NCBI RefSeq assembly: GCF_028769735.1
Contig: NC_088170.1
Coordinates: forward strand, 64,023,085-64,087,084
Reading direction: 5' to 3'
Length of the DNA: 64,000 nt
DNA from: Zonotrichia leucophrys gambelii
Lineage: Eukaryota > Chordata > Aves > Passeriformes > Passerellidae
Under the pieces are notes generated by a model. It searched no databases and was not told where the DNA came from. It saw only the letters and a list, made by a program, of their open reading frames with translations. Shown here one piece after another: positions 14,201 to 28,700 of the stretch (within the stretch, counting starts at the first letter, position 1; each line of letters begins with the position of its first letter). The translations under genes and the position numbers were made by a program.

Positions 14201-17200
14201 CCCTTTTATACACAATGTATACAAAAGCTTCTCAGGCCTCCACAGCCACATGACTCAGACTTGAGCCCCTCTCTCACATACTCAGATGTGCCTATGGTGA
14301 AACAGAAATGTAGGACTGCGTTCTGGAAGTACTTTGGATGTCAATAGTAGAGTATCTCTGGTATCTTAACACCATCCTCCTGAGGATTTACTCAGTGTGC
14401 TAGGCCGACTTGCATCAATTTGAAGCCAAGTTGGCTGCACTGATCTTTTTACTGGAACTATTCAATTTAGGGTGTGCGTTGTTGTATCAAAATTGGCATT
14501 TCAGAGAAAAAAGTTCCATGACCCATTAAAATGGCTGCTAAAACAGTGGTGGGGCATCTGATTTTCACTGCTTTAAAATAGGGACACAAGGAGAGTGTGA
14601 GATGTCAATGCTGCTAAACCTAGAACCTGATATCAGCTAGGTAGGTGATAATTGCTTTGATAATTAGACAGATGGCAGTAAGTTCTTGAAGCTGCTCAAT
14701 CTCAGAGATCTTTTATCTAAGTCAGTTAATTTATATAGATGGAACTGTGAAAGTCTCACTAAAGTCCCTGAGTAGATAAAGGTTTTAGTAATTATGAAGA
14801 ATTTGTAACAGCCTAAACGTGGGCATCCAAATTCCTGACTATTTTTCCAAGTTCTACCCATGTTCCAAAAACTCTGTAGAAGAAATTGTGTCGTTGGCCA
14901 ACCTGGTGAAAGGAAAGGAATGTAAAACTCCTCCACAATGATGGGAAGAGATAGGAATATTTCTAAATGGTTCTATAAATACAGAGTATTATCAGTGACC
15001 TTTATACTCACTTCTGATCATTACAGTAAAAGCACATCTAGTTGTATACATTAAGGAGGAAAAAAGCATCTTTATCCTTTAAGATAATATTGTTCAGTCA
15101 CTGAACCTCTTCTCTGAGGCTTTTATAGTGCTTGGGGCACATTAAGACCCTTAACCTTTCTCCACTGATGATTATATGAGCATTGTCCTAAGTGATTAAG
15201 ACTCACAATGATGCAGGGAAATGCACAAATAACATCTGACAGACTGGAAGAGAAAAAGTCTGGGTTGGAGGAAGTGCCTTATCACCCAGCTCACAGTCCC
15301 TGCCTGGATACAGGCTCAGAGTGCCAACACCACATCCCAAAAGAGTTCTGCTTTGGGAGAAGCACCCTAGTCAAGAAATGCAATGTGGTATTTTGCTGGT
15401 TTTTCCACTTCCAAGTGGTTTTTATACACTTGATATTTAGTTTGGCTTATGAAGAAAGACAAAGCAAGACCAAATGAAGTATGAAAGGAGCAAATTTCCC
15501 TCATTGTCTCCTACTTTCAGACACAGGTAATGTGTTTAGGATACATTACTGTGTCTGGACACCTTTCTGGGCAGATGTGCATTTGCAAGTAAATTCACTG
15601 AGACAATGGGTATGATTTGCCTTTTTTTTTATGCAAAGCATCTTCAATCCCACATTACAGTAGAAACCCTTAAATTACATTTTAAATTAGACATCGTGGA
15701 CATTCACAACCTACTTTTCCTGCAATATGTGAAATTTTGCTCTGTGTGCCCTCAATGTATATAGGAGCTTTTAAAACAATTTATACAAAATAACAAAGGA
15801 TGAAAATGTTCCTGTTGATTAGAAATTCCATCAGTGGCTGAAAGAGTATCTAAAAATAAAAATAACCTTTGATTCACAAAGCAACACAGTGCTTTAGGCA
15901 CTCAAAAACAACTGCAATCAAACTAGAGATTTTGTAAGGTTTTATTTAGAGAATTCTTGTATTCTCTTTTAATATTTCCTACCAGGACTTTTTTTGTGAA
16001 AACAGAACATGCATGATTACTGTGGATTTGGACATGTTAGAATGACAGAACAGGTTTTCCTCAATAAGACTTTAGTGGGAAATATTTTAACAGATTGCAC
16101 TTTAAGCTCATTTAAATGGTTGTGTGCAATTCTGTTTATTCTTTTGAAGATAAAAAAGAGAGAGGTGGGTGATGATTTCAGATCTGTATCAACCCAGGAA
16201 TTCAAAGCAGTCATTTTCTGTGTAAGTCCTCTGAGAAAAGGTAATCACCACCAAACCCAAGTCTCTAGGGCTGGATTGAGTAAGGTGGGAATCAAGCTCA
16301 CTTCCTTCATTTCTTTGGGGCAATTTCAATGAAGATAAGAGGATTTAGAAAGTTTGCCTGCAGGCCCATCTTAGCAATATATAAAATAGAATAATTTTCC
16401 ATGAAAAAAAATAAAAAATCAGGTCAGACCAAATGCATGTTGTAGTCTATTTAGAAAAAGTAGCAAGTATAAATGCAATGTGAACAGTGACTATTTGGCA
16501 GCAGCATGGGAAACAGTCACGTATATTTTTCATCAGTTAGAATACAATTCACTTATTGTATCAAAATTCAGGTTCAATTCAGAAACTGTGGTAATCAATT
16601 TAAACACAGTAATTTAAACCTTGTTGTTTAAATCCTCTTCAACACTAAACTTTTGAAATTCCCAGTTGGGGCAATTTTGCTCCTCAGTGCCTGTGTTGCC
16701 ATTGTTGGGACTCAGGCAGCAAGAGGTCTTGAATCACAGGATGGACTTCACCTTGTTGAATTCATCTCCTGCACATCTTCACCTACATGTTGTCACTTCT
16801 CCAGCTCCAGTTGTCTGGGTTTTTTCCATCCTAGTCTTCCAGCTGCAGCGCTTTTCAATGCAATGAGCAGTTCAGGGTTTATTTCCCTGGGACAGTGTAA
16901 TTTTAAGTCATGAATTGCCTATTACCATCTAGGAGCAATTCCCTTTTCCTTCAGACCTTGATCCAAGCATTGGAATGTATCAAGAGCATACCAGTGCTTT
17001 CAATCCCCCATTTCCTCTCAAATTATAGACGTTGCAATGAACTTCCTTGCAACATTGATTTATTTGGGGTTTTTTTGCTTGAACATGTGTTATGTACTCC
17101 CCCAGACTTATCTAATCACTTTGAACTCTGGATTTGATAGGAAGACATATTGTATTCCAGCTAAGCAAAAGAGTAAGATACTTCATTACAGAACTGGAAG

Positions 17201-20200
17201 CATCTACAAAACAAATTTATAAAAATAAGGAAACAATCTTAAAATGTATCTTACCCTAGCTGTCATATGGGAGGGTATTTCTAAATTAGTGAACTGGGGA
17301 GTTGTTGAATGAATTTATTCTTCCACTGTGTTTCTGCTTTTCACTTACATTTGAGGATTTTCTGCTGAGTGCTGACAAAGTTACAATCTATGTCTTAGGA
17401 ATCCTTTTATTTCTCTGCTGTTTGAGAGCCCCAGGAACAGCATGGCCTTCCTTCAATCTGCTTGCTGCCTATCAGAATGCAGGAGGAATGTCCCTAAGCT
17501 TATTTGAGAATAAATCTCTTCAAGTACAGAGGGATCATGGAGTGCTGATTCTTCTGTCCTGTTTACCTTTTCTGTCAGGAAATCAGCTGAAATGCAGTGA
17601 TAAAAATTAATTACAGTAGTAAACCTACAATGTACCATTCTGTAAGCTACATATCATGAGATGTTTTTGGCACAAGCAGCCATTTTATTTCTGGTTTACT
17701 GGCACATTATAGAGGCTGCATATAATACATAATACACTTCTGGGGCTGGGTCACTGTGTCACAGTCCTATTCAGGGAAGCACTTAAGGATCTGTCTAATA
17801 TGAATCATGTGCTTAGGTCGCACAGGTGCCAATGGAAAGTAACTACTCCAGTGCTGACTTGAACAGAGATTTATTCTTAAACCATGTTTCTATAATAAAA
17901 TATTTTCCTTTAAACTAATTGAGGATGGAATAAACTAAAATGAAATGCTTCCCATGCAGGATTTTAGTTGGTTTTTCTGCTGTTTGTTTTGAGTTTGGGG
18001 CTGGTTTTCTTTTAAGAAGCTTTTTCAGAACATGTCAAAATTTCCTATTTGTTAAAAATGTTTGTCTGCAATTATGCAAATATTAACATTTACTTAAAGC
18101 CTCCGAGATAGATAACAGTTGCTATTTGTACAGAGATGAATCTGATAATCTTTCACTGAGAGATTTTCACCTTCATTTTAGGAAAACATTGATTATCAGC
18201 TCACAGCAAAGGCACTTTGTATATCTACAAATCATAATAGCATAGCCAAGGTCTCTAACTGAGATGCTCTTTAAAGCCTTACACAACCTCTTGTTTTTCT
18301 TTAAAAACCTGGGGCTTTTGGAGTTCACCTCTATTCCATGCTCAAGCCTGTCTCCAAACTTGTTTCATCTCCTCTGTAAAATTGTCTACAGCTCAGCCAA
18401 GCTGTTGTGAAAGGTTAGGCCAGAAACCATTTCTGCCTCTACTTGCTTTCCCAAACTTACTCCTTTCATAAAAGGAGCAAGTCCTCCTTGTCAGTACAAA
18501 ATCCTGGATGCAGCAACCCAAAAAATTTTCAGTTTCTACTTTGAAGCTTTCTGTTTTCAGCTTTCTCTTTTACTAATCTCCTTTTTTTTCTCTTCCTGTT
18601 CTCCCATCTTCCCCTCTCCTTCAGCCCATCCCTCCCCTCTGACTTACAGAACTTTTCCATGAGGTCTCCATCAGGGAACTGGTTTTCTTCGCTCAAGAAT
18701 GAGGCAGCACCAAGTTGGCATTCTCCTGTCATGTCACCTCCCAGTTTCAATCAAAAAAACTTTCAAGAACATAAAAATGAAAGGAAAATTAATTATGTTT
18801 CCAACCAGAAGCCAGAATTAATTCAAGAACTGTACTGGAGAAATAGGTGGTTCTTATTCCATTTCCAGGCTAGCTGGGAGCCTGGGTCTCATTTCAGAGC
18901 TGGTAATTTCTAATGCTTTTGGAAAAAACAGACAGCCTGCTGTTCCCAGTAATTTTTATAATATTTTCCAGCACTGGAAATTGTTGACTAGCGTGGCCTT
19001 TGAACAAAAACATTCACTATGCTAAATTTAGGCTACAGTCTTGTAAGAAAGTGTATTTTAAAAGAGCAATTACTAGATCAGAACCAGTTTAACCACCAGT
19101 TGATCAGAATAAGTCTTCTTTACAAGACTTTCAGAAAGTGTTCTCTTCTGGAAGGAAAGATACAAGCAATTTGTCCAGCTGGTACCTTTTATCTACACCA
19201 TAGACTGAATGCTTTAGAGGGAAATAGTTCTGAAAAGTATTTTTCCCTTGGTCTTGGCATCAGGCATTAATCACAGGAATTGCATGGGTTTAGAAATAAA
19301 GAGTTTGCCAGACTAGGGAAGACCAAATGAACAAATGTACAACCCCAGGAAGGTTTTTACAGAAAAGAAGAATTTTAGATATACATCTGAACAGAGATAA
19401 TATTTAATGGACTCCAGGTAGCTCAGCACCCATACAAATTTCCCAATTTTTTTAAAGATACTTTGGCTCTCCTGACAGAATAAATTTACATAATCTAGAT
19501 TACCTTCTACATGCAAAACGTGGAATTCAGACTAAGGATGCCATTTAGACCTCCAGTGTAATTTGGAATGACCTGAATTGTTGCTTCAGAAGATCATTGG
19601 TAGAGTGTCAGATCTGTCAGTTCTGTCTATACTTGATACTCTCAAGCATCCCAAATGGCTTTAGGTGCCTAAATCTGAGGTACTGAGCTGAATTTATTTT
19701 GTCTCTTTGAAAGTGAATTGTACGGCCTCAAATCCTATTGATGCTGTTGACTATATTGTTAATAAATAAGAAAGGATATTAAATACAGCACATGCAAATG
19801 TCTTGTAAGCCTATTAATCTTGATCTAAATGCCATGCCAAGTCTGTTTTTCATAAAATACCACAGCATCTACGCTGAAGAAAGGGAGGAGGCCTACTGGA
19901 CCTTCACCCATATTACCACAGGCTGAAAAATAAATGTGGAGGTGAAACTGTTATGCAGAGGCAGCCAAGGGCTTTTAAGGAAATTAAATAATATTGGTCT
20001 ATCTGGTGATCACTAATAGTGGTAAAAGGTCTTATCTTGATGTTAGCTTGCTTATTTGTAAGCAGCCCAGGGAACAATTTTAAGGAATGTTTTGAAAGTT
20101 AAAGGGATAACCCTGTGGATGTGATAGGAGAAGCAGCATGGAAAGGAATAGGAATATAATCTTTCTCAAACTGAGCAAGTGACCATATTTTGACATGTTG

Positions 20201-22588
20201 GAAAGGAAAGTATTTCTGTTCTTGTAAGGCTGAGGTTGGAGTCAGTTCCATTAAACAGAGCTACAAAAAGAAGCCTTTAAAACATCATACAGTTTTTGAA
20301 AATGCATACATTCCAATCAGGCCTCTTCCATGGGATTTCTGGTATAAAGCTAGTAATTATATTGGAATTTCAGAAACAACTTGTAGAGCTCCCAAAACAC
20401 AGGGAGGAGTCCCTCCCAGGGCTGGAATATTAAGTTGGCTGGAAGAGTTGTTGGCTTTACAAAACACCCAGGACCATATTGTGATCACACTGAGGCTTTC
20501 TTACATTTTTTAAAGATTTACATTAGAGCTCTGCACGGATACAGGCCACTTATCAGATAACTCACAGAAAAATAACTTGTTTAGTGTGACAGGCTTTCTC
20601 TGAGGCTGCCAGACATATTCCATGAGCACACGTAGCCTGACTGTTAAAAATGCAGTTTCTTAAAACCTCATTAGTGGCTGACAACTATGCAAAATGTCAT
20701 TGCATCATGAAAAATACAGCCATACCATCAATTATTTGTACACAGACCTATGTTTAAAACACAAAGTATCGAGTTTCATTTACTGTCTTAATTTAAGACA
20801 TTCATTTCATACATCAAGCTCTATGGAAAGAATACAAAGTGAAACTACTGACAAGTCAGTTTAATAAAATAAACCCTATCTAGAGTATATTTTATTCCAA
20901 GTCAGCTGTTAACAAGCCTACCCTGCAGCCTCAGGTGTGAATTTTAATAGCATAATGAAACTTCATGGGAAAAGATTTTTGACACTGAAGTTGTTTATGT
21001 GCTTTAAGGATATTAATGTTTCAGGTATGGATTCAACGCCTCCACAGCTCTCAATTATGAAATATTTGCTGCAGGTTACTGTAACTGGAAGATTGCATCT
21101 TTTAATGCTTCTTCTATAGGCAGCCAAGCAGGCTCATGTTTAACTGTAGATTTAAAGGAAAAAACAGCATGCTGGTAATTGCATATAGGAAGTTAGCATG
21201 TTTCCTTAAAAAGTCCCACCTTTCATGAGAACCCAACACCAACACCAGAATTTTCTTTAAATGGATAATTTTTTGCTTTCCGTTTAGACACAAGAGCAGT
21301 GTTTCAACACCAAGGAGACTCTGCTGGGAGCAGATAAGTCTGTTGGCTGTTGAGCCGTCAAAACTCCTTCTCATTTCTCTTTCTAAAAGGACCCTTGTGT
21401 GTACACAAAACCTGGTTAATTTACATTGGAAAGAAATTCATAAATGTGTTTTCCTTTCAGTGACTATGATTTGAAGGACCCAGAAACGGAAATATTTAAT
21501 GTTTTTCTTTAAAACTTGTTGGAAAATTTAATTAACAGCATTAATTCAGGAGTGATTTATTGAACTTAGATTGTTTTGAAGCATTTCCAGTTCAATGACC
21601 ATTCTCTTAACTCCAAGAAAGGGCTAAGTGGAATTTTCCCTAAGCTCTCCTTCCCTGTAAAATAAACCAGTTAAGCCACAGCTTCCATGGTCTCCCTTGG
21701 AAGAGTGATTCATCTGGTAGACTGCAATCCCTGATTCAATGAAGTCCCAGAGCTTCAGCTGGGCTTAACCTTTAGGATCACAGTGAGGAGTCCAGTGACC
21801 CTGAACCTCAGTTTTCCAGAACAGTCTGCATTTAATCAGCTTTTCATGATCTTTTATGGTTTTGTTGTCTTCAGGGACAGTCTTTCTTGAAGAGAGGTGC
21901 ACCAGAATTAGTTTTAATGAAACTTCAACACCTGTTTCCCTGTACAACAGATTTTGTAAATAAGGAGGAAAAAAAACCCAAAACCAAACAATAAAATCCA
22001 GAAATCAACACTGTAAATTTCTGATCCATGTGATACTTTGGAAGTCTGTGATTTTGACCTGATGAAATCCAGTCCTGCAGTAAAATAGAACTTCTCAGAA
22101 ACTGGCCTGTCTGCCTTTAATGAATGCAGATTTCCTTTGCTGTCATCTTCAAAAATCATGTTGATTTGGAATGGGATAGCTGTCCTGGACAGTTTACAGA
22201 TTTGTTTCTGGGTGAAATCAAGGTTATTTTTTTCCACAGACATGAATAAAGTACTGCATGCTCCTGAGTGACTGAGTGCAGATCCAATGGCTCAGTGACT
22301 TGAGTACACAACCTAATTAGGATTTAGCAATGTTACTGCACATTCATATTTGAGCTCATATGTTTACATATTTGAGCTCATCCTGTTTCACACGTGAGGC
22401 AACACAAATCAGTTTAAAAACCTCAGAAATAATTTATTACCTCACAACTGGTGGTGGGCTAAAAATATCCATTATTTCCAGAAAACAGTGACAGACAGTA
22501 ATGAGTTAAACAATGATAATTCAGTTTGTATTCTCCATACTGATACTATGATTTTGAATAGTGGATAAACAACATATGTGTACTTCTA
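11268..22588. other. AT-rich non-coding stretch, no gene recognised
   Basis: Only short chance open frames of about 109 codons or less occur here on either strand. I see no recognisable transposable-element end, RNA gene or clustered regulatory sequence. A frame near 16,653 translates to a signal-peptide-like hydrophobic start but begins without an ATG, and I rejected it. The stretch may hold diverged repeats or conserved non-coding elements that only alignment would reveal. Confidence 0.55.
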
Positions 22589-22770
<182 letters not shown>

Positions 22771-25700
22771 ATGTAGTTGAATAAAAACAATTTTCCTCTT
22801 ACCCTGTATTACACACCTGAAAATGTGCAGTTTTCCAGAGGCAATGGTTTAATTGCTGCTGGATCTAATCTCTATACATCCAGAGACTTTGCTCAAAACA
22901 AGGCATGATATGTATTGCCTCCTTAATGCAGGTAAATTATACCTCAGAATGATGATTGTTCTATTTTTGTTGAGGTCTATTCCCCCACCCCAGATTTTCC
23001 AAGGCTTTTGGGCATATAAATTAAAGCTTGCTGTCAGACACACCTTCTAAACTAAACACTACCTTATTTTCTTATCGTATTTGGAAATCAGTCATTTTTT
23101 CCACACCTTTCTTTCCTACTCTGCAGAAATGAACTTGTCATCAGTTAAAAATACATACTGTTTTCATGAAGTGAGATAAGATACACTCATGAAACTCCCT
23201 CCAAGCTATTGGGGTTATCTTTATATCAAATACAGCAAGACTTTTGGTTTGAATCCAAGAACTGTCAATTATCAGCAACTCCAAAAGGCACAGAAAGAAC
23301 CACTTGGCCCTCTTTTGCATGTGATTTTTATCTTCTCTCATCCTATTGTGTTTTTTTGCTGCAACAATTAGTTTCTCTACCCTCTCTGATCAAAACTCTT
23401 TGTCTTCAGCTTAACTGCTCTAAATATCAGGAGGTTTTTTCAGTACTTTAAGGAGTTCCATCCTTTTTGAGCCCTTCTATCGCTTTCTTTCTTTCATGAC
23501 TTTTCATGCCAGGCAGAATACTTGTTATCATGTAAGATTTATTTCATTGCTGAGTCCTGCCTGTACTAGTGACAAAATGTGAACTTGGTGTTCATTACCT
23601 GTCATGCCAGGCTGCATTGCCTTCTCATGGACTTTGCAATCAACACACATAAACCTGTGCCCCTGTGTGTGCCACTGGAATCCTAAAATCAGAGAAAATA
23701 AAATCATCAAAACTCCAAACTGTTTTGTTTTTGTTTTTAATTCTCATTGTGGAACAAATACATCTCTTCAATAGCTGGACAGATTTGGAGTAGAGGCTTC
23801 AGGAATGTTTTTCCAATCACTTCAGTGCTATTTTCAAGTCCCTAATCATATCTGACAATGAAAGTATAAACACTTGTGCTCAGATTTCTGCAGCAGACAT
23901 CAAGAGCTGAGTTTGCAAATGTCAATAGGCAGAATTAAGGACTTCCAGGGTGTGATACACTTGACCTATTTTTGACATTTATTTTAAGATGTGATGAAAT
24001 ATATCTCTGCTAACTAGCTCTGCTGTGTACAAAGAGAGTCTCAGGTGACCAGCCACAAGGTTTTGATGTTGAGATTTTGTCAGTTATAGCATACATTTAC
24101 ATTCTGCATGAATAATTTGAATCCTTAACACATATAAAGGCAACACAAAGTAAACCATGACTTTAAGCTGTATCCAGAAGAGATCAAAGCTTTAGAAGTT
24201 ACCAAGAACACACTGGTATTGATAATACTGATGAATGTAACTGGTGGTATCAATCCAGTGTAAGATCCAGATTTTGAACAAAAAGTCTCAGAATGATCAG
24301 CCAAATACTACAAATTTGGTAGTTTTACAACCAGAACAGTATTTCCTGGGTGTCCTCAGAAGATCCATTGTTTTAAATCCCCAAATAACATCTAATAAAC
24401 ACAGTCTTCTTTTATTTCATCAAAGAACAAAACCATTTCTTTTCTACAAGTCCATTTTCTTCTGACATGTGGAAAATTATTTCAGAACTTTATTGTCTAC
24501 TCTAGTAGGAAAAAATGAATGGTTTGGATAAAAAAATCCCATATTTTATTCTCAAACAAATTTATTTGTTTGTGCATAAGTGAAATTATAAGGTCTGAGA
24601 TGTATATTTATATGAACATAAGACTTCAACAAATGTCTTCTTGTAGATATGATTCACTCAAAACATTTATTTAAAGTAATACATCATGTTAGACACTGGC
24701 CAAATTTAAATGCATATTAAGCACAGTTCATTGTCATCTTTCTAGACCTGACAACAGCAATGTAAAACTGGAGGACTGTAACAGTTTAACTATTATTTTT
24801 ATTTCCTTCTTTTTGATCAAACATCCTTACTAATTACATATCCCACCAAAGCTTGCATTTTAATTCATCAACCCTCAGCCACAGGAACTCTAAAACATTT
24901 TGTTTAACTAAAAAAAAAATAATAAAATACAGAAGGGCTTGTATACCTCAGTTTAACATAAATCTAGAAGTGTTGCATGACATGAAATGAATGTTGGGCA
25001 GATAACACTTGAGGAACCTGAAAGCTTTCTCCTAACCAAAACCAAGTGTCTCAATTTGTTAGACTTCCAGGATAATCATGATCTTTCCAGGCAGATTTAT
25101 ATTTATTGTAGTATTAGATACCCCATTTTCACTAGCAAGATCTTTTATGTTTCCACTGGGACATGCTCTGAAAATTTAAGACCCTTTCTTGCCTGTGCTT
25201 GTGAGTGTGATTAAAGCATGGTCAGTGTTGGGAGAGCTCGATTGGTTTGAATGAGTTTTTTACCCAACCTATTCAAAGCAATGACACACACAGAAATTTA
25301 TTCTTTACAGTGATATAACCCAAAGATTTATTCTCACAAGCAAAATGGGGGTTAAACTGGGTTAAGTGCATCTGTATTAGACATTTCCTCCTTTTGTCCA
25401 TGAAGATTTCAAGTTGGCAGTATTTTAATGACCTTAATTTAGTCATATAAGAACTTTCAGTCCCATTGAAAATACCAAAATCTCACTATTGTGTGTAATG
25501 ACTGACAGTACAATTGTGCAGTGTTAGACACAGAAGGTGGAGTTGGGCTTAGTAATTTTTATGGCTGGTTAAAATTGTCATCTAAAAAGAGTACTTTTAT
25601 AAAAAAGCATATGAATGTGTCTCAGTATTACAGCACTCACAATGAAGCATTCCAATATCTTCCAGTGGTTTCTTCTTGAAAGATCAGCCTATAAATTTTA

Positions 25701-28700
25701 TGTTATTTAAAGATACAAGATTTTGTGATAAAGGTATGAATTTGCCTAGCAGAGCATTTTTTCTTTGCCTTATCACATTAAATTGATGAAATATTAGTTT
25801 ATTTTTCACAATTTTAAGAGTTTAAATAGATAAAAAATACCAATATTTTTGTTTTGTTATCATTAATATCAAATTATCTCAGGTCTTTAGTTGTACTGCA
25901 CTTGCTAGTACTTAAATTTCAGGGAATGTGTTTGTTCAGCATATGAATTTTAATTGAATATCCTTTTCATAAGACAGTCCTTCTACCTTAAAAATAAAAT
26001 CAACTGGAACCAAGAAATCATTTAAGAAGCCAGGTGATATTATCTTAATTTCAGAACATGGACATAAGCATTCAAATATTACCTTCTATTTCAATTAATT
26101 CTAATCTTTTCCTGGGAAAAGACAACAGAAAACCATCTTCACCCTGAATGAGTCTGCTTGGTCCATACCAATCATTGCAGCCAATCAGGTAATTAATTCC
26201 AGAGAATTTTCTCTTCTACAAAATTCCTGCTTATCACTCTTCTCTGTATGTGAAGGCTTTCTGGCCAGGCACTGCAGTAGGCAAGCCAATGTCTACAAGA
26301 GCATTAATTTTGTCAGGAAGGATGTCAGAGAAGTTCTTGGAAACACTTGCACATCTCATAAATACAGAATCATATTTATTTCCTTAAACTTTTTACTATA
26401 TTTATCCTGCAGCATTTTTCAGTTGCTTCTACTTCTCCACAATACTTGATCACTTACTAAAAATGCTTAAAATTTTGCGATTGTTTGGTGATGGACTTGT
26501 TTAATTTCTCTCTGCACCAGGTCTGCCTAGGATGGCATTAACCCACCACACTGTTAACTATGTGGAGCAAGTAACACCTGATTGAGTGAAGGATTCATTA
26601 AGAAAATAACTTTTCTGAGTGCTAAACAGTCATAGGCAGGGCTCCCTGTGACTGCCTGGTTTAACTTACTGAGAATTGTTTTCCAAAACAGAGTAAAGAT
26701 GAAATTATCTTTGGTAAGCTTCTCCCCTTTTTAGTTAAGCTCTTGTTTTAAACTTTTTTGTAAAGATTTCTATTTAATTCAAGAAGATCCTTTCCACTTT
26801 GATTGTATGTACTGCCTCTTAGTTAAGATGCCAGCTAAGCCAAAGCCTCCATATTCCAAAGAAGTTCCATATGTGTTTAGAACACCTGACAGCTTCAGCA
26901 GGGGGTGTAGCCATTCATGAGTAAATAAGTGATTTCCTGGCAAACAGAGATGCCATTCAGAGCATGAGGTTGCTTTTCAGAACGTTGAATCTGTGCCAAT
27001 GAAAAAGTGTGACAACACTGTGATGGTTTCTCCCAATGTTAAAACAAGAGAAGTAGAGGTAATGCAGGGAAATGAGAAAATAAAAAGGGATTGTTCCTTT
27101 CCTCCCCCACCCTCCCCAGCTGTCAATGTAATATCATGAAGATGAGGGAGAAGAATTTAAAGTACAAAAGGAGAGGGGAGAAATAAAGAAGACACTAGCA
27201 AAGCAAAAAGGTTGAAATGATTCACCAGATCAACTCTGAACTCCTCAAAGAAGCTGAAAGCTTCAGGAAACAAATTAATTTAAATTTTAAAAAATACATA
27301 TAAATATATATATATATATATATTCCCACAAGAAGCAGGGGCATTTCAGAGTCACAAAGTTTCTGTCTGTCCTAGAAGTAATTTTGATTAGGGGCACAGA
27401 TGGACCGCAAACGCAGAAGCAGAAAACAGGGGCTATAGTTCCTGGGAGCTAAAGAGCCAAATATTTATTACTGTGTCCTATCCCAAGGCCCCCCCATTGA
27501 GAAGCAAAGGAAAATTAGTTTGAGAATCACTGACCTATCTGGAAAAAAATTTGTGCTATTACTGCCTAAAGAATAATCCCTCCAGTACCCCCCACTGCTG
27601 CCTCCAGGGAATTTGTTTGGTGGTGAAACTGGGTGGCCCAGAGCCTAATAAATTACTGAAAGCCTAAAGAGGATTATATTTTCTCTAAATTATGCCAAAA
27701 CTATTAAACAATATGTGAATAAGTTACCTCACCTACCAGTCATCATTCTTATCCCAGTGTGATCTATGCCATCAAGCAAAAATTCTCTCCCTGTCACAAT
27801 TACCAGTTATGTGTCTTAGTGAACACATGTCCAAACCTCATGGCTTTCTTTTAAGCAGAATTTTCTTATTCACCTTATACATCCAGTCTTCCTTGTCTTC
27901 TGACATTCTCTCCTCTTCCAGGTGTGTATTTCTGGGCATTTCCTTAAGCCTCATGTCACACTGTAAATCAGCTGTAGTAGCCATTCTCTGTGGTGCCTCA
28001 CAGAATAGATTCTGTAGGTAAAAAGCTCTTATTCCACCTAGAGGTCAAAAGTATTTTCAGATAAATGTGTCTATGACTACTATGCCCAGCAGCAGAGTGT
28101 ATGATATTCAGTGTTTCATTCAAGCTTCTTATTCCACTTCCATCCTTGCCCAGGGATTAAAAGATAGGCAAAGCTTTGACAATTTCCGCTACTGCATGAG
28201 TGTTATCCAAAGTGTACAGCATAAATCAGGGCAGGGGATGAGTGGTTGATTGTCTCTGTTCTAAATATTATCCTTTCAGCAGTACAGAAGAGGACTTCAA
28301 GCCCTGGGGGACTCTTCAGCCATGATTGTTACAAAGAGACATCATTCTTTTGAGGAAACCAGAATGCTTCCATTAACTCGCCCATCTCTGAAGCTGCGTC
28401 TTTATCGAATTTCCAAAGTTACATAATATCCCTTTCTGCTACTAAAAAAAGAGATATGAATGAAGTTTTTGTGCCTTTTTTTTGTTGTTGGTTAGGCCAA
28501 TATCCCAGGAAATACAAAGGCTGAGTGTATCTACCATCTGAGCTGTGTTCAGGAAACCATAATTATTTAAAGCCATACTTTTCCCAAGTTAGTCAGAATT
28601 CTTTTACTGCCATTAGTGAGAGGAAAACTAGATGAGGGCTGGTTATGAAATGGTATAAAGCACAATGAGTTGAATTGTGTATTTTGTACCTTCTCACACA

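Noticed and set aside
15208..15477. 89-codon ATG-less-context frame suggested as a small gene
   Set aside because: Low complexity of features, no homology recognised and no neighbouring exon signals. The length is within chance expectation.
16653..16913. 86-codon frame with a signal-peptide-like start
   Set aside because: The first codon is TTG and not ATG. There is no supporting promoter or splice site, and the downstream residues show no known secreted domain.
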